A stretch of DNA of 64,000 nt, taken from Legionella_C dresdenensis. GTDB taxonomy: Bacteria; Pseudomonadota; Gammaproteobacteria; Legionellales; Legionellaceae. Positions within the stretch are counted from its first letter, which is position 1. Every line of letters begins with the position of its first letter. The stretch lies in NCBI RefSeq assembly GCF_042649825.1, contig NZ_JBHSAB010000019.1, forward strand, positions 29,232 to 93,231. The letters run 5' to 3'. Positions 7,363 through 16,528 of this stretch are shown one piece after another. The notes beneath the pieces were generated by a model. It had not been told where the DNA came from, did no database searches, and saw only the letters and a list, made by a program, of their open reading frames with translations. Made by a program: the position numbers and the translations under genes.

Positions 7363-10300
7363 ATGAAATTAGTGCCTTATCTTATAGAAGACTCAACCAG
7401 GTTTGCAATTGAATCTGAGTATCTTACTGCTTCAGAGATGCAAAATGTTAAGCTTAAACTAAAAGAAAAAGGCCAAAGCATTACAAAAATAATTATTAAA
7501 AAAGGGCTTGATTGCAATTCTAATACTGCGCGTACAAGGCAATGTCAGTGGATTGCAACTTTATTTAACTCGTCTTTGTATCCTTATTTGACTGATTTTG
7601 ATTTATCCAATAACGGAATTGATTCTGCGGATATTCAAACTATATTAAGCCAAATGAGCAGTAATAACAGCATCAGAAGTCTTAATCTGTCTCATAACTT
7701 GATTCGAAGTGGCGGCACAAAATTTATTGCTAAGCAAATAACAAACAAGCATACGCTTGCTGAACTTAATCTAAGCAATAATAATTTATTTTATAAAGAA
7801 AAATATCAAATAGAACTTATCGGCAAGGGCAGCAATCCGCAAACTGAAGCAGGCTTACAAGAGTTAATGGTTGCACTGCAAAATCCGGCGCTGAAATCAT
7901 TAAACTTAGAGTCGGTAATTTGCAATCATGATACGTTCTTGTTTCTGAAATATTTTAGCAAAGTGATCCGCAATGAAAGCACGTTTAAGCTAACTTATCT
8001 TAACTTATCTAACAACCATTTGGTTATGGATGTTGGCTTTATACGAGCACTTGAAAAGAATGGTTACTGGTTGCACGAAATCAATTTAAGCGGTAACAAT
8101 TTCACATTTACGGGTATTTTGAAAATAGCGAAAGCTCTGGCCACACATGTGAACTCTCAAATTCAAAAGATAGATCTTCGCAAAATCCCCCGTTGGAAAG
8201 TATCTGAAGATGATAAAAATCAGATTCGTGAATATTTTAACTATTGGATTAGAAAACCGAACTTTTTGATTAGCAACGCTCTACATGACAATCCCTTAAG
8301 CACATCATGTGATGTATGCAATTTGTTCGGCACAGAAGCAACAAACGCTTCAATTTCCGGAATGCAAATCGTCGGGCAGCAGTTAAATGAAAATATGATT
8401 AATGCGTTAGCAATGCAAAATGCTCAGATTCAAACGCCCAGTCAGTTACCACCCGAGGCCGGGCATAATCTCGCTGCGCCAGAGACAATAAACTTTGCAT
8501 CCCCTGAAGCACAAGAGGAGTATGCCCAGCTGTTTAATCAGGAAGCTCAAACTCAGGCAGGCCAGGATGCCTCTAATGATTCGCTAGATGAACTGGTACA
8601 TTCAATGCTTGGGGATACGGGTCTACTTGAAAGTCACTATCAGCCAGTTCTTTGTGAGATTGAACCTGAAGTGCTGCCTGAAGACACTATTGAAGAAAGT
8701 AATCTGGATGAGGATCAAGACAACGGGGATCTGAATTTGGTGGAGAAGTTATTGCTTTCTTTAAACCAAATCATTATCGAACGCTTGAACCATGTGGTGA
8801 AAAAAGATCGCCAAACAGAATATGTACCATTAATGAATTACGTTCAAGGCTATCATGGTTATTATATTTTACCTCTGCTGAGCGATGATTTAGTAGAGAT
8901 TAACGAATGCATTCGCAATTTTCTGCAGCAATACCCGGATGAGGGGCAAGCATTGCAAACTCAATTGATAACCTGGTTTCGCCAGTTGAGGATTGTCAAA
9001 TTGCCAGGCAATGATTTTTATTTCACCTTAGGCGATAATGAGAGTTGCCGCTGGTTGTCACAGGAGCTTGAACAACAGCTCATTACTAATTATCTGGAAG
9101 TAAGCAGTAAGATTATTGATAGACGCATTAAGATTGATCAAGAAACAGCCAATGCCTTAATTTTTACTCAAGTCGATTATTTAAGCCAGACTCGCAATAA
9201 GCACACAGAAACTGGAAGCCATCTGGCAATTTTAATTACGCCACCGAGTTCGGGGCAAATTTTATATAGTCTGCGCTTGTCATTAGTTCGCCTTGGGCTA
9301 GAGGGTTTTGAGGCTTTCTTTCCAGTTACTGCTTTGAAAAAAGACTCACAATTGCATTCTGATGCACAAGCTCTGTTTCAAGAATTGGATTTTGAGGTGC
9401 AATCGCAGCTGGGTATGTCAATTGAAGTTTCCAGGCTTGAGAAAACCAAAGAGCAGATAAACACGCTACTTGAGGAAATTGATTTATATAACCAGAGTAA
9501 TCATCAATTGCTGATTATTCCAGTAGTACCGCATTCAATCAGCGCAAAACTAAATTCAGCAAGTAATAAGGGTAAGGAGGCAGAGACTGAGGATGATATG
9601 GCAGTTGAGTTTTCTCAACCGAAAAGCAGCAGCGATAAAGCACCGCCGATTCTTGGCCTCGAAATGCGCTCGTTATCAATTCATCGCCCAACCCGAAAAG
9701 GTAAACAGCCAAAACAAACAGCGCCGGTGATTATCGGGTCAGAGGATGACTCAGAGCAGGAAAAACCGAGCTTTATTGTCAATTTTAATAGTTACTTACA
9801 AAAGCAATTTGCAGGTTTCGGCATTCGTTTGGCTGAACGGTTAGGCTCCAATAAAGCCAGTTTACCCACTACTTTAAAGCCTAAAGCCCAGCTAACTATT
9901 AAAAGTTTACCTCTGTATTTTAATAAAACCCTTTATGACATGGAGCAAGCGATTAGCAGAGCCTTATATGCGGAGCCTGGTAATGCCAATCCATTTTTTA
10001 AACTGGATCCTTACCAGGTTGAAGGGATTAGCCAATTATATCAACAGCATGGCGGCTTATTAGCAGATCAAATGGGCTTGGGTAAAACAGAACAAACAAT
10101 AGCAGTACTGCATTTACGTGCCAAAGAAATTCCTGAATACATGAAATTATTAGTTGTGACAACTAAAGGGGTAATCCAGGATTGGTACACAAAACTCATC
10201 AGAAGCGGATTTACTGCCGGTGCAATTGCCAGCTATAAAGATCCTAATGCCTACAATAATTTAGCCGGTAAAAAAATTGTATTAATTTCTTATGAAACCT

Positions 10301-12336
10301 TAGCTGCCAGGCTTGAGTCAAGTGAAGATAACGAACTGAAATTGCTGACCGGCTATCTGCCCGCTTATCCTGAGCCTATTTTTGGCGAAACCTTGCCTGG
10401 CGAGACCAGCTTAACTGACTGGGCTGAGCTTTGTGCCAGGAAAGAATTTAATTATTATGGCCGCAATAAGCTCATTTATAACCGCACAATTGTCGGTATT
10501 GATGGCAAAACCTTTAATCAGACTTACTGGCGGCGCTTGCCAAATCCTGATGAATTAACCAGATTGGCTGCGAGCCAACAGCGGCCGGTTGCTCAGGTTG
10601 CTTTAATCATTGCCTGGAATCTTATAAATGAATCGCTAATTGCCAGGAAACAACTAGCCCCTAATCGAGCGCTGTTAAGTAATAAGCTCACTAATCTGCT
10701 GAATGCTTTGCAAGCGATTTATAAAGCTAACCCATCTTTGGAAACAATCATTCCGTTAGCAAAAGTCGCTGATTATTTCAGCGCACGCTTTAATTCCTTC
10801 ATGTTGGCAATGTTGGCGATGGATGAATGCGCCAAAGCGTTTCATAGTGAGACTAAAGTCACTAAAACCTTGTTACCGCTAAGCCGCCAACTGCGCTGCC
10901 GCGATAAAAATAATATCATTATCGGAATTACCGCTACCCCTTCTAAAAATGATTTGCTTGAGATGGCTACGGTATATCATTTAATCTCGCCGTTAAACCA
11001 CTTACCTACTCATCTGTTTCGCGCTCTTTACGAACGGACTTACGATAGAGGAATCAAAAGCGCGATTAAAAAATATTTGGTCAGTAATACGGAAGCGGCC
11101 TGTCACGAGCTTAAAAATAAATTACAAGCATTTTTTAATGAATTACATGAACTGTTTACGGTTTACCATAATCAACGAGTCAGGCGGACCTCCGCTGACT
11201 TGACACATGGTACACGCAACGTGATTCCTGTCAAAAAAGTGATCAACGTGCCGTATTGCTTAAGTGCATGGCAAACCACATTTATTAACAATAACCAGGA
11301 TAAAATTAATTCTTTTTGTCGTAATTATTCCCCTGACCAAACATCAGTACCAGTTACAGGTAAACGCAAACTGCTTGCAGATGAGAGTCAAACCGATCTT
11401 GATGAAATAAACGTTAATCTGTCTGTTTTGGAAAAAATATTTCTTCACCCAATGCTGCTTGACAGCGAGTATGGCCCTAGACTTTATGCGAAAGATAGCG
11501 ATAAAGACGCTCTGATTAGTGAATACATCGCGGTCAAGCACACTGGCAACCTTGATGATTTTATTGCCCAGTCGGGCTGGCTTAAACAATTAGTGGAGAC
11601 TGCACAAACCATTTTTTCCCAACCGAGTCTTAATGGCGTTCCCGCTAAATTGATGGTTCGTGTGGAGTCAAGACCATTTGCGCAAATTATTAGCTATGTT
11701 TTTAAGCAAAAATTGAATCAAACCCCATTAACGTTTAACGGCAGCCTTACTCCGCAACAACGGCAAGCGATGGCCAGGCAGTTTAATGAGTCGGCTAAAT
11801 CTGAGACGATTTTAGTTTCCAGTGCAGGTAAAGAAGGAGTACAGTTGCGTGGTGCCAATCACGTTATTCCTTATCCAGAATGGAACCAGGATGATATCGA
11901 TCAATTTATTGCGCGCGCTTTCAGGCGCGATAGCGAGCATCAGGAAATTACCGTTTATGATTTTATTTGTGAGGACAATCCTTTAGAAATGAAGCGGCGC
12001 AGTCATTGCGCCTATAAGGAAGAATGTAATCAATTCTTTTTTAATCATCAGCAGCACGCTGAAATAGCATTGATGACAATCTTGCTTCGCGAAATGCGTA
12101 AAGAAGAAAAGAATCCCGAGATTGTGCGCAGACTTGAACAACAGTGGCAGCATCTCCTTGAATTGGCAAGGATGGTAAAAGCAGAGCGCGAGCTGCTGGC
12201 CGCGGTACCAGCGCCTTACCCTCATAGCCAAGTTGCCAGCCAATTAGGTTTTTTTGCCACAGCACAGCCAATACCGGCGCATAGCCTTGAATTGGCGCAG
12301 CGCCGCTATGAAAAGCAGGAAGAAAGCACCATATGA
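7363..12336 (+). CDS. LRR-SNF2 family ATPase, candidate Dot/Icm effector
   Basis: A 1657-residue protein of unusual architecture. Residues about 75-300 are leucine-rich repeats of ribonuclease-inhibitor type (LTDFDLSNNGID, IRSLNLSHNLI, LAELNLSNNNL, LTYLNLSNNHL, LHEINLSGNNF). From about residue 880 comes an SNF2-type ATPase: motif I GLLADQMGLGKTEQT (about 896), motif II MDECAKAF (about 1152, DECA instead of DEAH), motif III GITATPSKN (about 1187), and in the helicase C half motif V SSAGKEGVQLRGANHVI (about 1485) and motif VI QFIARAFRRDSEHQE (about 1514). The middle (300-860) is acidic and unassigned. The tail is charged (RRYEKQEESTI), as in many Dot/Icm substrates. SNF2 enzymes move nucleosomes or strip proteins from DNA; with an LRR front end and an Icm-bearing host, a nuclear effector is an inference. 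A DNA-repair or phage-defence helicase is the alternative. Confidence 0.8.
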   Translation: MKLVPYLIEDSTRFAIESEYLTASEMQNVKLKLKEKGQSITKIIIKKGLDCNSNTARTRQCQWIATLFNSSLYPYLTDFDLSNNGIDSADIQTILSQMSSNNSIRSLNLSHNLIRSGGTKFIAKQITNKHTLAELNLSNNNLFYKEKYQIELIGKGSNPQTEAGLQELMVALQNPALKSLNLESVICNHDTFLFLKYFSKVIRNESTFKLTYLNLSNNHLVMDVGFIRALEKNGYWLHEINLSGNNFTFTGILKIAKALATHVNSQIQKIDLRKIPRWKVSEDDKNQIREYFNYWIRKPNFLISNALHDNPLSTSCDVCNLFGTEATNASISGMQIVGQQLNENMINALAMQNAQIQTPSQLPPEAGHNLAAPETINFASPEAQEEYAQLFNQEAQTQAGQDASNDSLDELVHSMLGDTGLLESHYQPVLCEIEPEVLPEDTIEESNLDEDQDNGDLNLVEKLLLSLNQIIIERLNHVVKKDRQTEYVPLMNYVQGYHGYYILPLLSDDLVEINECIRNFLQQYPDEGQALQTQLITWFRQLRIVKLPGNDFYFTLGDNESCRWLSQELEQQLITNYLEVSSKIIDRRIKIDQETANALIFTQVDYLSQTRNKHTETGSHLAILITPPSSGQILYSLRLSLVRLGLEGFEAFFPVTALKKDSQLHSDAQALFQELDFEVQSQLGMSIEVSRLEKTKEQINTLLEEIDLYNQSNHQLLIIPVVPHSISAKLNSASNKGKEAETEDDMAVEFSQPKSSSDKAPPILGLEMRSLSIHRPTRKGKQPKQTAPVIIGSEDDSEQEKPSFIVNFNSYLQKQFAGFGIRLAERLGSNKASLPTTLKPKAQLTIKSLPLYFNKTLYDMEQAISRALYAEPGNANPFFKLDPYQVEGISQLYQQHGGLLADQMGLGKTEQTIAVLHLRAKEIPEYMKLLVVTTKGVIQDWYTKLIRSGFTAGAIASYKDPNAYNNLAGKKIVLISYETLAARLESSEDNELKLLTGYLPAYPEPIFGETLPGETSLTDWAELCARKEFNYYGRNKLIYNRTIVGIDGKTFNQTYWRRLPNPDELTRLAASQQRPVAQVALIIAWNLINESLIARKQLAPNRALLSNKLTNLLNALQAIYKANPSLETIIPLAKVADYFSARFNSFMLAMLAMDECAKAFHSETKVTKTLLPLSRQLRCRDKNNIIIGITATPSKNDLLEMATVYHLISPLNHLPTHLFRALYERTYDRGIKSAIKKYLVSNTEAACHELKNKLQAFFNELHELFTVYHNQRVRRTSADLTHGTRNVIPVKKVINVPYCLSAWQTTFINNNQDKINSFCRNYSPDQTSVPVTGKRKLLADESQTDLDEINVNLSVLEKIFLHPMLLDSEYGPRLYAKDSDKDALISEYIAVKHTGNLDDFIAQSGWLKQLVETAQTIFSQPSLNGVPAKLMVRVESRPFAQIISYVFKQKLNQTPLTFNGSLTPQQRQAMARQFNESAKSETILVSSAGKEGVQLRGANHVIPYPEWNQDDIDQFIARAFRRDSEHQEITVYDFICEDNPLEMKRRSHCAYKEECNQFFFNHQQHAEIALMTILLREMRKEEKNPEIVRRLEQQWQHLLELARMVKAERELLAAVPAPYPHSQVASQLGFFATAQPIPAHSLELAQRRYEKQEESTI

Positions 12337-12372
12337 ATTTATGATCCAACCCAACTATTGCATCAAGTGAAG

Positions 12373-12996
12373 TCACAATATTAAACGCTCTAAGGCCTTT
12401 TTATTCCCATTCATAATGGCTAAAACGTATGTTTTAATTTTTTCAATTGGCCAATTCCACCATTGCAGCTTCAGCAAAAAATCAATCGTTTCTTCATCAA
12501 AACGTTTGCTAATGATTTGTGCTGGATTACCTCCTACAATTCCATAGGGTGCTACGTCTTTAGTAACTACAGCGCGAGTGCCAATGACAGCACCATCGCC
12601 AATGTGCACCCCTGGCATAATGGTAGCATCATACCCAATCCAGACATCATTACCAATCACCGTGTCCTTCTTACGATTCTCTATAAAAGGTACTTCAGGC
12701 CAAAAAGATTGGAAAATAATGAATGGAAAAGAAGAAAACCCACCTAAATGATGACTTCCACCATTCATTACAAATTTGACATTGGAAGCTATTTGGCAAA
12801 ACTTACCAATGATGAGTTTATCGCCAATAAAATCGAAATGGTAGAGCACATTTTTTTCAAAGTTATGGACATCAACCGGATCATCATAATAAGTATAATC
12901 CCCAACAATAATGTTTGGGTTTTTAATGATATTTTTTAAAAATACAGTGCGCTCAACTCCTTGTATTGGATATAATTCATTGGGATTAGGCTGCAT
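12373..12996 (-). CDS. Xenobiotic acyltransferase (Vat/CatB family)
   Basis: A 207-residue left-handed beta-helix acetyltransferase with hexapeptide repeats (VIGNDVWIGYDATIMPGVHIGDGAVIGTRAVVTKDVAPYGIV). The catalytic His region MNGGSHH near residue 80, the FWPE segment and the end (GNPAQIISKRFDEE followed by WWNW) fit Vat streptogramin A and CatB chloramphenicol acetyltransferases. Such enzymes use acetyl-CoA to inactivate antibiotics in the cytoplasm, but many chromosomal members have other or unknown substrates, so resistance is not implied. It is convergent with the preceding SNF2 gene, with 36 bases between. Confidence 0.8.
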   Translation of the reverse strand: MQPNPNELYPIQGVERTVFLKNIIKNPNIIVGDYTYYDDPVDVHNFEKNVLYHFDFIGDKLIIGKFCQIASNVKFVMNGGSHHLGGFSSFPFIIFQSFWPEVPFIENRKKDTVIGNDVWIGYDATIMPGVHIGDGAVIGTRAVVTKDVAPYGIVGGNPAQIISKRFDEETIDFLLKLQWWNWPIEKIKTYVLAIMNGNKKALERLIL

Positions 12997-13119
12997 GATT
13001 AAATTCCTTAATTAAATTCATCTAAAAGCATATATCATCTCTTTCCCGGAAACCATTTTATCTAACAGGCATGGCTAATGGATGATCCCAGCCCATTAAT
13101 CACCCATCAGGAGACGCTA

Positions 13120-13947
13120 ATGTTAACTGCAAACGATTTGAACAATAATGAACTTATCAAAATCCGTATGGAAAACAATATGCGTGAAAAACTTGCATAT
13201 ATTCCTGCCAGACACCCCAAAATGGATATCACAGAAATAGGCAGCACATTGATAGTCAATTCTGCATTACCTTCTGATACATTTAATACAGCTTTTGGTG
13301 GATATATCGACGGTCTTACAGCAAAAAGGGTTTTTGATTATTATCGAGAAAAAAATCTCCCCATGGCCTGGTGGGTTGGACCTGGCAGCCAAACAGAATA
13401 CACTGATGAAAGTCTACAGGCTGCTGGTTTTTGTCATGATGAGTATGATGTTGGCATGGTTGCAAATTTATTATATTTACCGGAATATACCTACCCTGAT
13501 CAATTGGAAATCAAGCTATGTGATACCGAGGCAGACTTTAATGCTTTTGGTGAAGTATTGTCATCTATATTTGTGCCCTACCCTGAGGAAGTTCAAATCA
13601 AAAGATACTATCAACAACTTCATCTGGTTCCTGCGCAAAAACGCCCTGATCTAAAGCTGTTTGTTGGTTATATTAATGGTAAAGCCGTTAGTACAGCAGG
13701 ATTATTTTTAACAGACTGCGCGGGTATTTTTGATATATCCACACGTCCGGAAGAACGTCAAAAGGGCTATGGAACTGCATTGTTCTACAGAGCCTTGGAG
13801 GAAGCTAAATTTTGTGGCCAACAAATTTCTGTTTTGCAAGCCTCGCCTGATGGTCTAAACATTTACAAACGGTTTGGCTTCCAACAAATTGGCGACTTCA
13901 ATGTCTGGAACAATGCAGAGGCGTTCAATACTTGGCAGTATTTATAG
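13120..13947 (+). CDS. GNAT-family N-acetyltransferase
   Basis: I choose the ATG at 13120 because AGGAGA lies 5 bases upstream; the frame begins earlier at 13078 without a site. The 275-residue protein has the GNAT acetyl-CoA loop in its C-terminal part (STRPEERQKGYGTALFYRALEEA, about residues 220-240) and the late strand QASPDGLNIYKRFGFQQIG typical of the fold's end. The N-terminal 120 residues form an extra domain (DTFNTAFGGY, MAWWVGPGSQ), as in two-domain GNAT proteins. The substrate cannot be told. Confidence 0.8.
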   Translation: MLTANDLNNNELIKIRMENNMREKLAYIPARHPKMDITEIGSTLIVNSALPSDTFNTAFGGYIDGLTAKRVFDYYREKNLPMAWWVGPGSQTEYTDESLQAAGFCHDEYDVGMVANLLYLPEYTYPDQLEIKLCDTEADFNAFGEVLSSIFVPYPEEVQIKRYYQQLHLVPAQKRPDLKLFVGYINGKAVSTAGLFLTDCAGIFDISTRPEERQKGYGTALFYRALEEAKFCGQQISVLQASPDGLNIYKRFGFQQIGDFNVWNNAEAFNTWQYL

Positions 13948-14055
13948 CGGAGAAATCTCTTAGTAGCCACCCAGATATTCAGATCCAGACTATGAAATGG
14001 CGATCCATGCCGTAAAAAATACTTACTCAGTGGAACATAATCATAATGCAAAAAA

Positions 14056-14550
14056 CTATCTGGCCAGTGGCATATCCGGGGAAGTACGATACCTCCAGAA
14101 ATAATTAAATGCCCTTCCCGCTGAGAGACCTGTAAATAAACCTGATATAATTAAAGAAATTATTTTGAAAGTACTCGTGGTAGCTAGCATAGACTCCGAT
14201 TCAACCAGATAGTGAATAAAAAATTCACTACTAAACGCAGAAAATATTAAAAAAAGCATCGATAGATCGCCTGGCACTTCAATAAGTTTCTGCTTACGAT
14301 CAACTCTTATATTTCTATTCCCTACTTGCTTAAACCCCAAAAAAAGACCAATCAAACAGCCTGCAAACAATAATGAAAGGCTAAATATCGTTAGGTCAAA
14401 TAGTTCAGATATTCCCCTGATAGAAAAAAAGGAAAAAAATATTGGTGAAATAAATAACCGTTGTACTTTGATTACACGGGTAAAACAGCGCTTGATTCCC
14501 ATATAGACAAGAACGGCAAACAATATAAAGACATAGGTCGGTATATTCAT
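14056..14550 (-). CDS. Four-helix inner membrane protein, DUF6622-like
   Basis: Starting from ATG 14550 (MNIPTYVFILFAVLVYMGIKR), this is about 164 residues with hydrophobic helices at the N terminus, near 50-75, near 100-120 and near 130-150. The opening IPTYVFILFAVLVYMGIKRC...R.....RLFISPIFF resembles DUF6622 proteins, small proteobacterial membrane proteins of unknown role; I am only moderately sure of that name. A longer frame starts at a TTG (14589). It is convergent with the GNAT gene. Confidence 0.6.
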   Translation of the reverse strand: MNIPTYVFILFAVLVYMGIKRCFTRVIKVQRLFISPIFFSFFSIRGISELFDLTIFSLSLLFAGCLIGLFLGFKQVGNRNIRVDRKQKLIEVPGDLSMLFLIFSAFSSEFFIHYLVESESMLATTSTFKIISLIISGLFTGLSAGRAFNYFWRYRTSPDMPLAR

Positions 14551-14904
14551 AAGATAATTGCTCTCGCTTTCAAGGGAAATGCTCTGCAAATTGAATGATT
14601 ACTATTTAACAACCCCTTGCAGATTGGATTCCATTATTATTCTTTACAGATGCAAGATCCGCACAATCCATTAATATCCTCAACACTATTATTATTTTTC
14701 TAACACTACTAAACAGCTATCCACGTGCATTTCAAAATAATGCAGTAATGATTTTATAAGCGCTATTATGCTCATATAAAAAGCCATGTCAACATAAAAC
14801 AGGCATATAAAAGATGGCGAATTTCATAGAGAGCCAGGCCCCCTTTGTTGAATACGAACACAAATAATTTTCCAAGGCAAAGCATTATTAAATATCACAC
14901 CATT
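14551..14904. other. AT-rich gene-free stretch
   Basis: No frame with a ribosome-binding site or family resemblance is visible. A short match to an IS903-like end (CTTTGTTGAATA near 14845) has no partner and is probably chance. The stretch leads into the palindrome cluster at 14905. Confidence 0.4.
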
Positions 14905-14978
14905 TTAATATCAAATGATATCATGATTATTTTAATATCAATTGATATTAAGATTTAATTAATATCAAATGATATTAA
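14905..14978. promoter_or_regulatory. Three 20-bp palindromes with exact 27-bp period
   Basis: Copies of TTAATATCAnnTGATATTAA start at 14905, 14932 and 14959. The second and third are perfect palindromes around a 2-base centre (AT and AA); the first has changes at its right end (TGATATCAT). A constant 27-base step (about 2.6 helical turns) and the symmetry point to cooperative binding by a dimeric repressor, or to iteron-like sites. The next open frames downstream are small (15009, 15246) and an HTH fragment (15505) that might be what remains of the regulator. Confidence 0.7.
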
Positions 14979-15008
14979 AACTATACTTAAGCATATTTAT
15001 TGCAAAGT

Positions 15009-15176
15009 ATGGGACATGGAAGAAATCTTGCGTTTATTGTTACATCCTCAGATACAGCTATTCCAATAGGACCGGAGCTGGATTTGTTTCAATTGCATCA
15101 CCGCTCAGAAAAAGGAAAATTATTTAAATCGTTACTTGATAGAATCCCTATGAAATTGTCTAATAAAAAGGTATAG
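15009..15176 (+). CDS. Possible 55-residue protein behind the palindromes
   Basis: A short frame starts with ATG 31 bases after the third palindrome. The product begins MGHGRNLAFIVTSSDTAIPIG and is basic towards the end (RSEKGKLFKSLLDRIPMKLSNKK). There is no strong ribosome-binding site and I recognise no family. It might be a remnant of the gene once controlled by the palindromes. Weak call. Confidence 0.25.
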   Translation: MGHGRNLAFIVTSSDTAIPIGPELDLFQLHHRSEKGKLFKSLLDRIPMKLSNKKV

Positions 15177-15245
15177 TGACAATTGCTATACAATTTGCAC
15201 TATGTGCTTTTTAATTGACGCTTCTTATGAGCATAGGGATTTACT

Positions 15246-15494
15246 ATGAAAAAATTTATTCTCGCTTTAGCCCTGCTGCCTGCTATTAACTACGCAAATA
15301 CTTGCTCTGCCCCTTGGGAAAAAATAAACGCATCTTTTAAAGATGCGTTAATGTGCCGCATGCCAGTACCACATGGGTGGCTAGTGCAAACCTCATATTG
15401 GTACACAACAACCACATTGTTTGTTCCTGATGAAAATCACGAGTGGATATTAGAGCCTAATAATGCAGCTTTAGATAACGAACCAAATAATTAA
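15246..15494 (+). CDS. Small secreted protein, unknown
   Basis: An 82-residue product with a clear signal peptide: KK, then FILALALLPAINYA, with likely cleavage after NYA or CSA. The mature part of roughly 60 residues is rich in Trp and Tyr (GWLVQTSYWYTTTTLFVPDENHEW) and has an acidic, Asn-rich end. AGGG lies about 8 bases before the ATG. Probably periplasmic or secreted. I recognise no family. Confidence 0.55.
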   Translation: MKKFILALALLPAINYANTCSAPWEKINASFKDALMCRMPVPHGWLVQTSYWYTTTTLFVPDENHEWILEPNNAALDNEPNN

Positions 15495-15504
15495 TTCACT
15501 AAAA

Positions 15505-15738
15505 GTGCTAATAGGAGTTGGCATTTTTGAGAGGGCCAAGATCCTGGATATTAACATCGCCACACTGGCACGTATAGAGGCGGGTACAAGTCATGATGCA
15601 AACACCATAAAAAGAATAGAAATTTTCTTTAAGTTTCCAGAAGCAGCGCTTTGGGAATTAAAAAAAGCTGGGGGTTGGCTACATAGTGAAATACTTGCAA
15701 GGTTATATAATCATTTCAATGCAATGAAAGAGACTTGA
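15505..15738 (+). pseudogene. Fragment of an XRE-type helix-turn-helix regulator
   Basis: From a GTG at 15505 without a good ribosome-binding site, the 77-residue frame contains LDINIATLARIEAGTSHDANTIKRIEIFF, which fits helices 3-5 of an XRE domain (recognition helix followed by the conserved RIE-x-G turn), but the first two helices are missing. It therefore looks like a truncated regulator. It precedes the cyclase gene by 17 bases. It may be the relic of the repressor for the palindromes at 14905-14978. Confidence 0.45.
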
Positions 15739-15755
15739 TAAGGAATTATAATAAA

Positions 15756-16439
15756 ATGAAATTTCCCTATCACCTTATTGAATTAACCCATACATTAGAT
15801 GAAACCAGCGCTTCCTGGGAAGAAAACTGTGGTTTTTCGTCATCAATAGTATTGGATTATGCAGATTGTACCAGCGCAGCCTCATTTCGCGTGCAACATA
15901 TTACCCTGCCAGCAGGAATGGGTACGCATATGGATGCCCCCTCGCATTGCTGTCCTGAGGGGATATCTATAGATCAAATTCCACTGGAGCAATTGGCTGC
16001 TTCATGCGTGGTTATTGATGTAACGCCAAAGGCGCATGAACTCTACAGCGTGACACCCCAGGATATCGCTGATTTTGAAAAAACGCATGGCCTCATTCAG
16101 TCTGATTCATTTGTCATCATCCAAACAGGCTGGTCACGCTTTTGGAGTGATCCGACTCAATATCGTAACAACCTTAATTTTCCCTCTGTCTCCGCAGAAG
16201 CAGCCACCATGCTGGTATCACGCAACATTGTAGGGTTAGGCATAGATACCTTATCGCCAGACAGGCCAGATGATGGTTATCCTGTGCATCGCATCTTATT
16301 AGGTTCGGGACGATACATCGTGGAGAACATTGTAAATAGCGAGCAATTACCGTCCACTGGCAGTTTCATCATGGCCTTCCCACTGAAAATCAAACAAGGG
16401 ACTGAAGCACCTATGCGTTTAATTGGATTAATACCATAG
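15756..16439 (+). CDS. Cyclase / kynurenine formamidase-like metal hydrolase
   Basis: Start chosen at ATG 15756, with AAGGA about 12 bases upstream; the frame opens at a TTG (15735). The 227-residue protein has the family's metal-binding motif GTHMDAPSH (about residues 59-67, HxDxPxH), the second motif GLGIDTLSPDRP and the following H in YPVHRILL. Members of this cyclase family (PF04199) include KynB, which hydrolyses N-formylkynurenine, and isatin hydrolase. No other tryptophan-catabolism gene is nearby, so the substrate is open. Confidence 0.85.
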   Translation: MKFPYHLIELTHTLDETSASWEENCGFSSSIVLDYADCTSAASFRVQHITLPAGMGTHMDAPSHCCPEGISIDQIPLEQLAASCVVIDVTPKAHELYSVTPQDIADFEKTHGLIQSDSFVIIQTGWSRFWSDPTQYRNNLNFPSVSAEAATMLVSRNIVGLGIDTLSPDRPDDGYPVHRILLGSGRYIVENIVNSEQLPSTGSFIMAFPLKIKQGTEAPMRLIGLIP

Positions 16440-16528
16440 TATAAATGTAACCGTTACCATGACTTAGCAGGCACTCATTAATTCTGTATAATCGTTAAGG
16501 CATTATCGAGTGATGTTCCAGAGGCAAT

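Noticed and set aside
12041..12376. Long antisense frame over the end of the LRR-SNF2 gene
   Set aside because: No start signal and no family; the sense gene has continuous helicase motifs.
14840..14870. IS903-like end CTTTGTTGAATA without partner
   Set aside because: No second inverted end, no core repeat and no target duplication nearby; likely chance.
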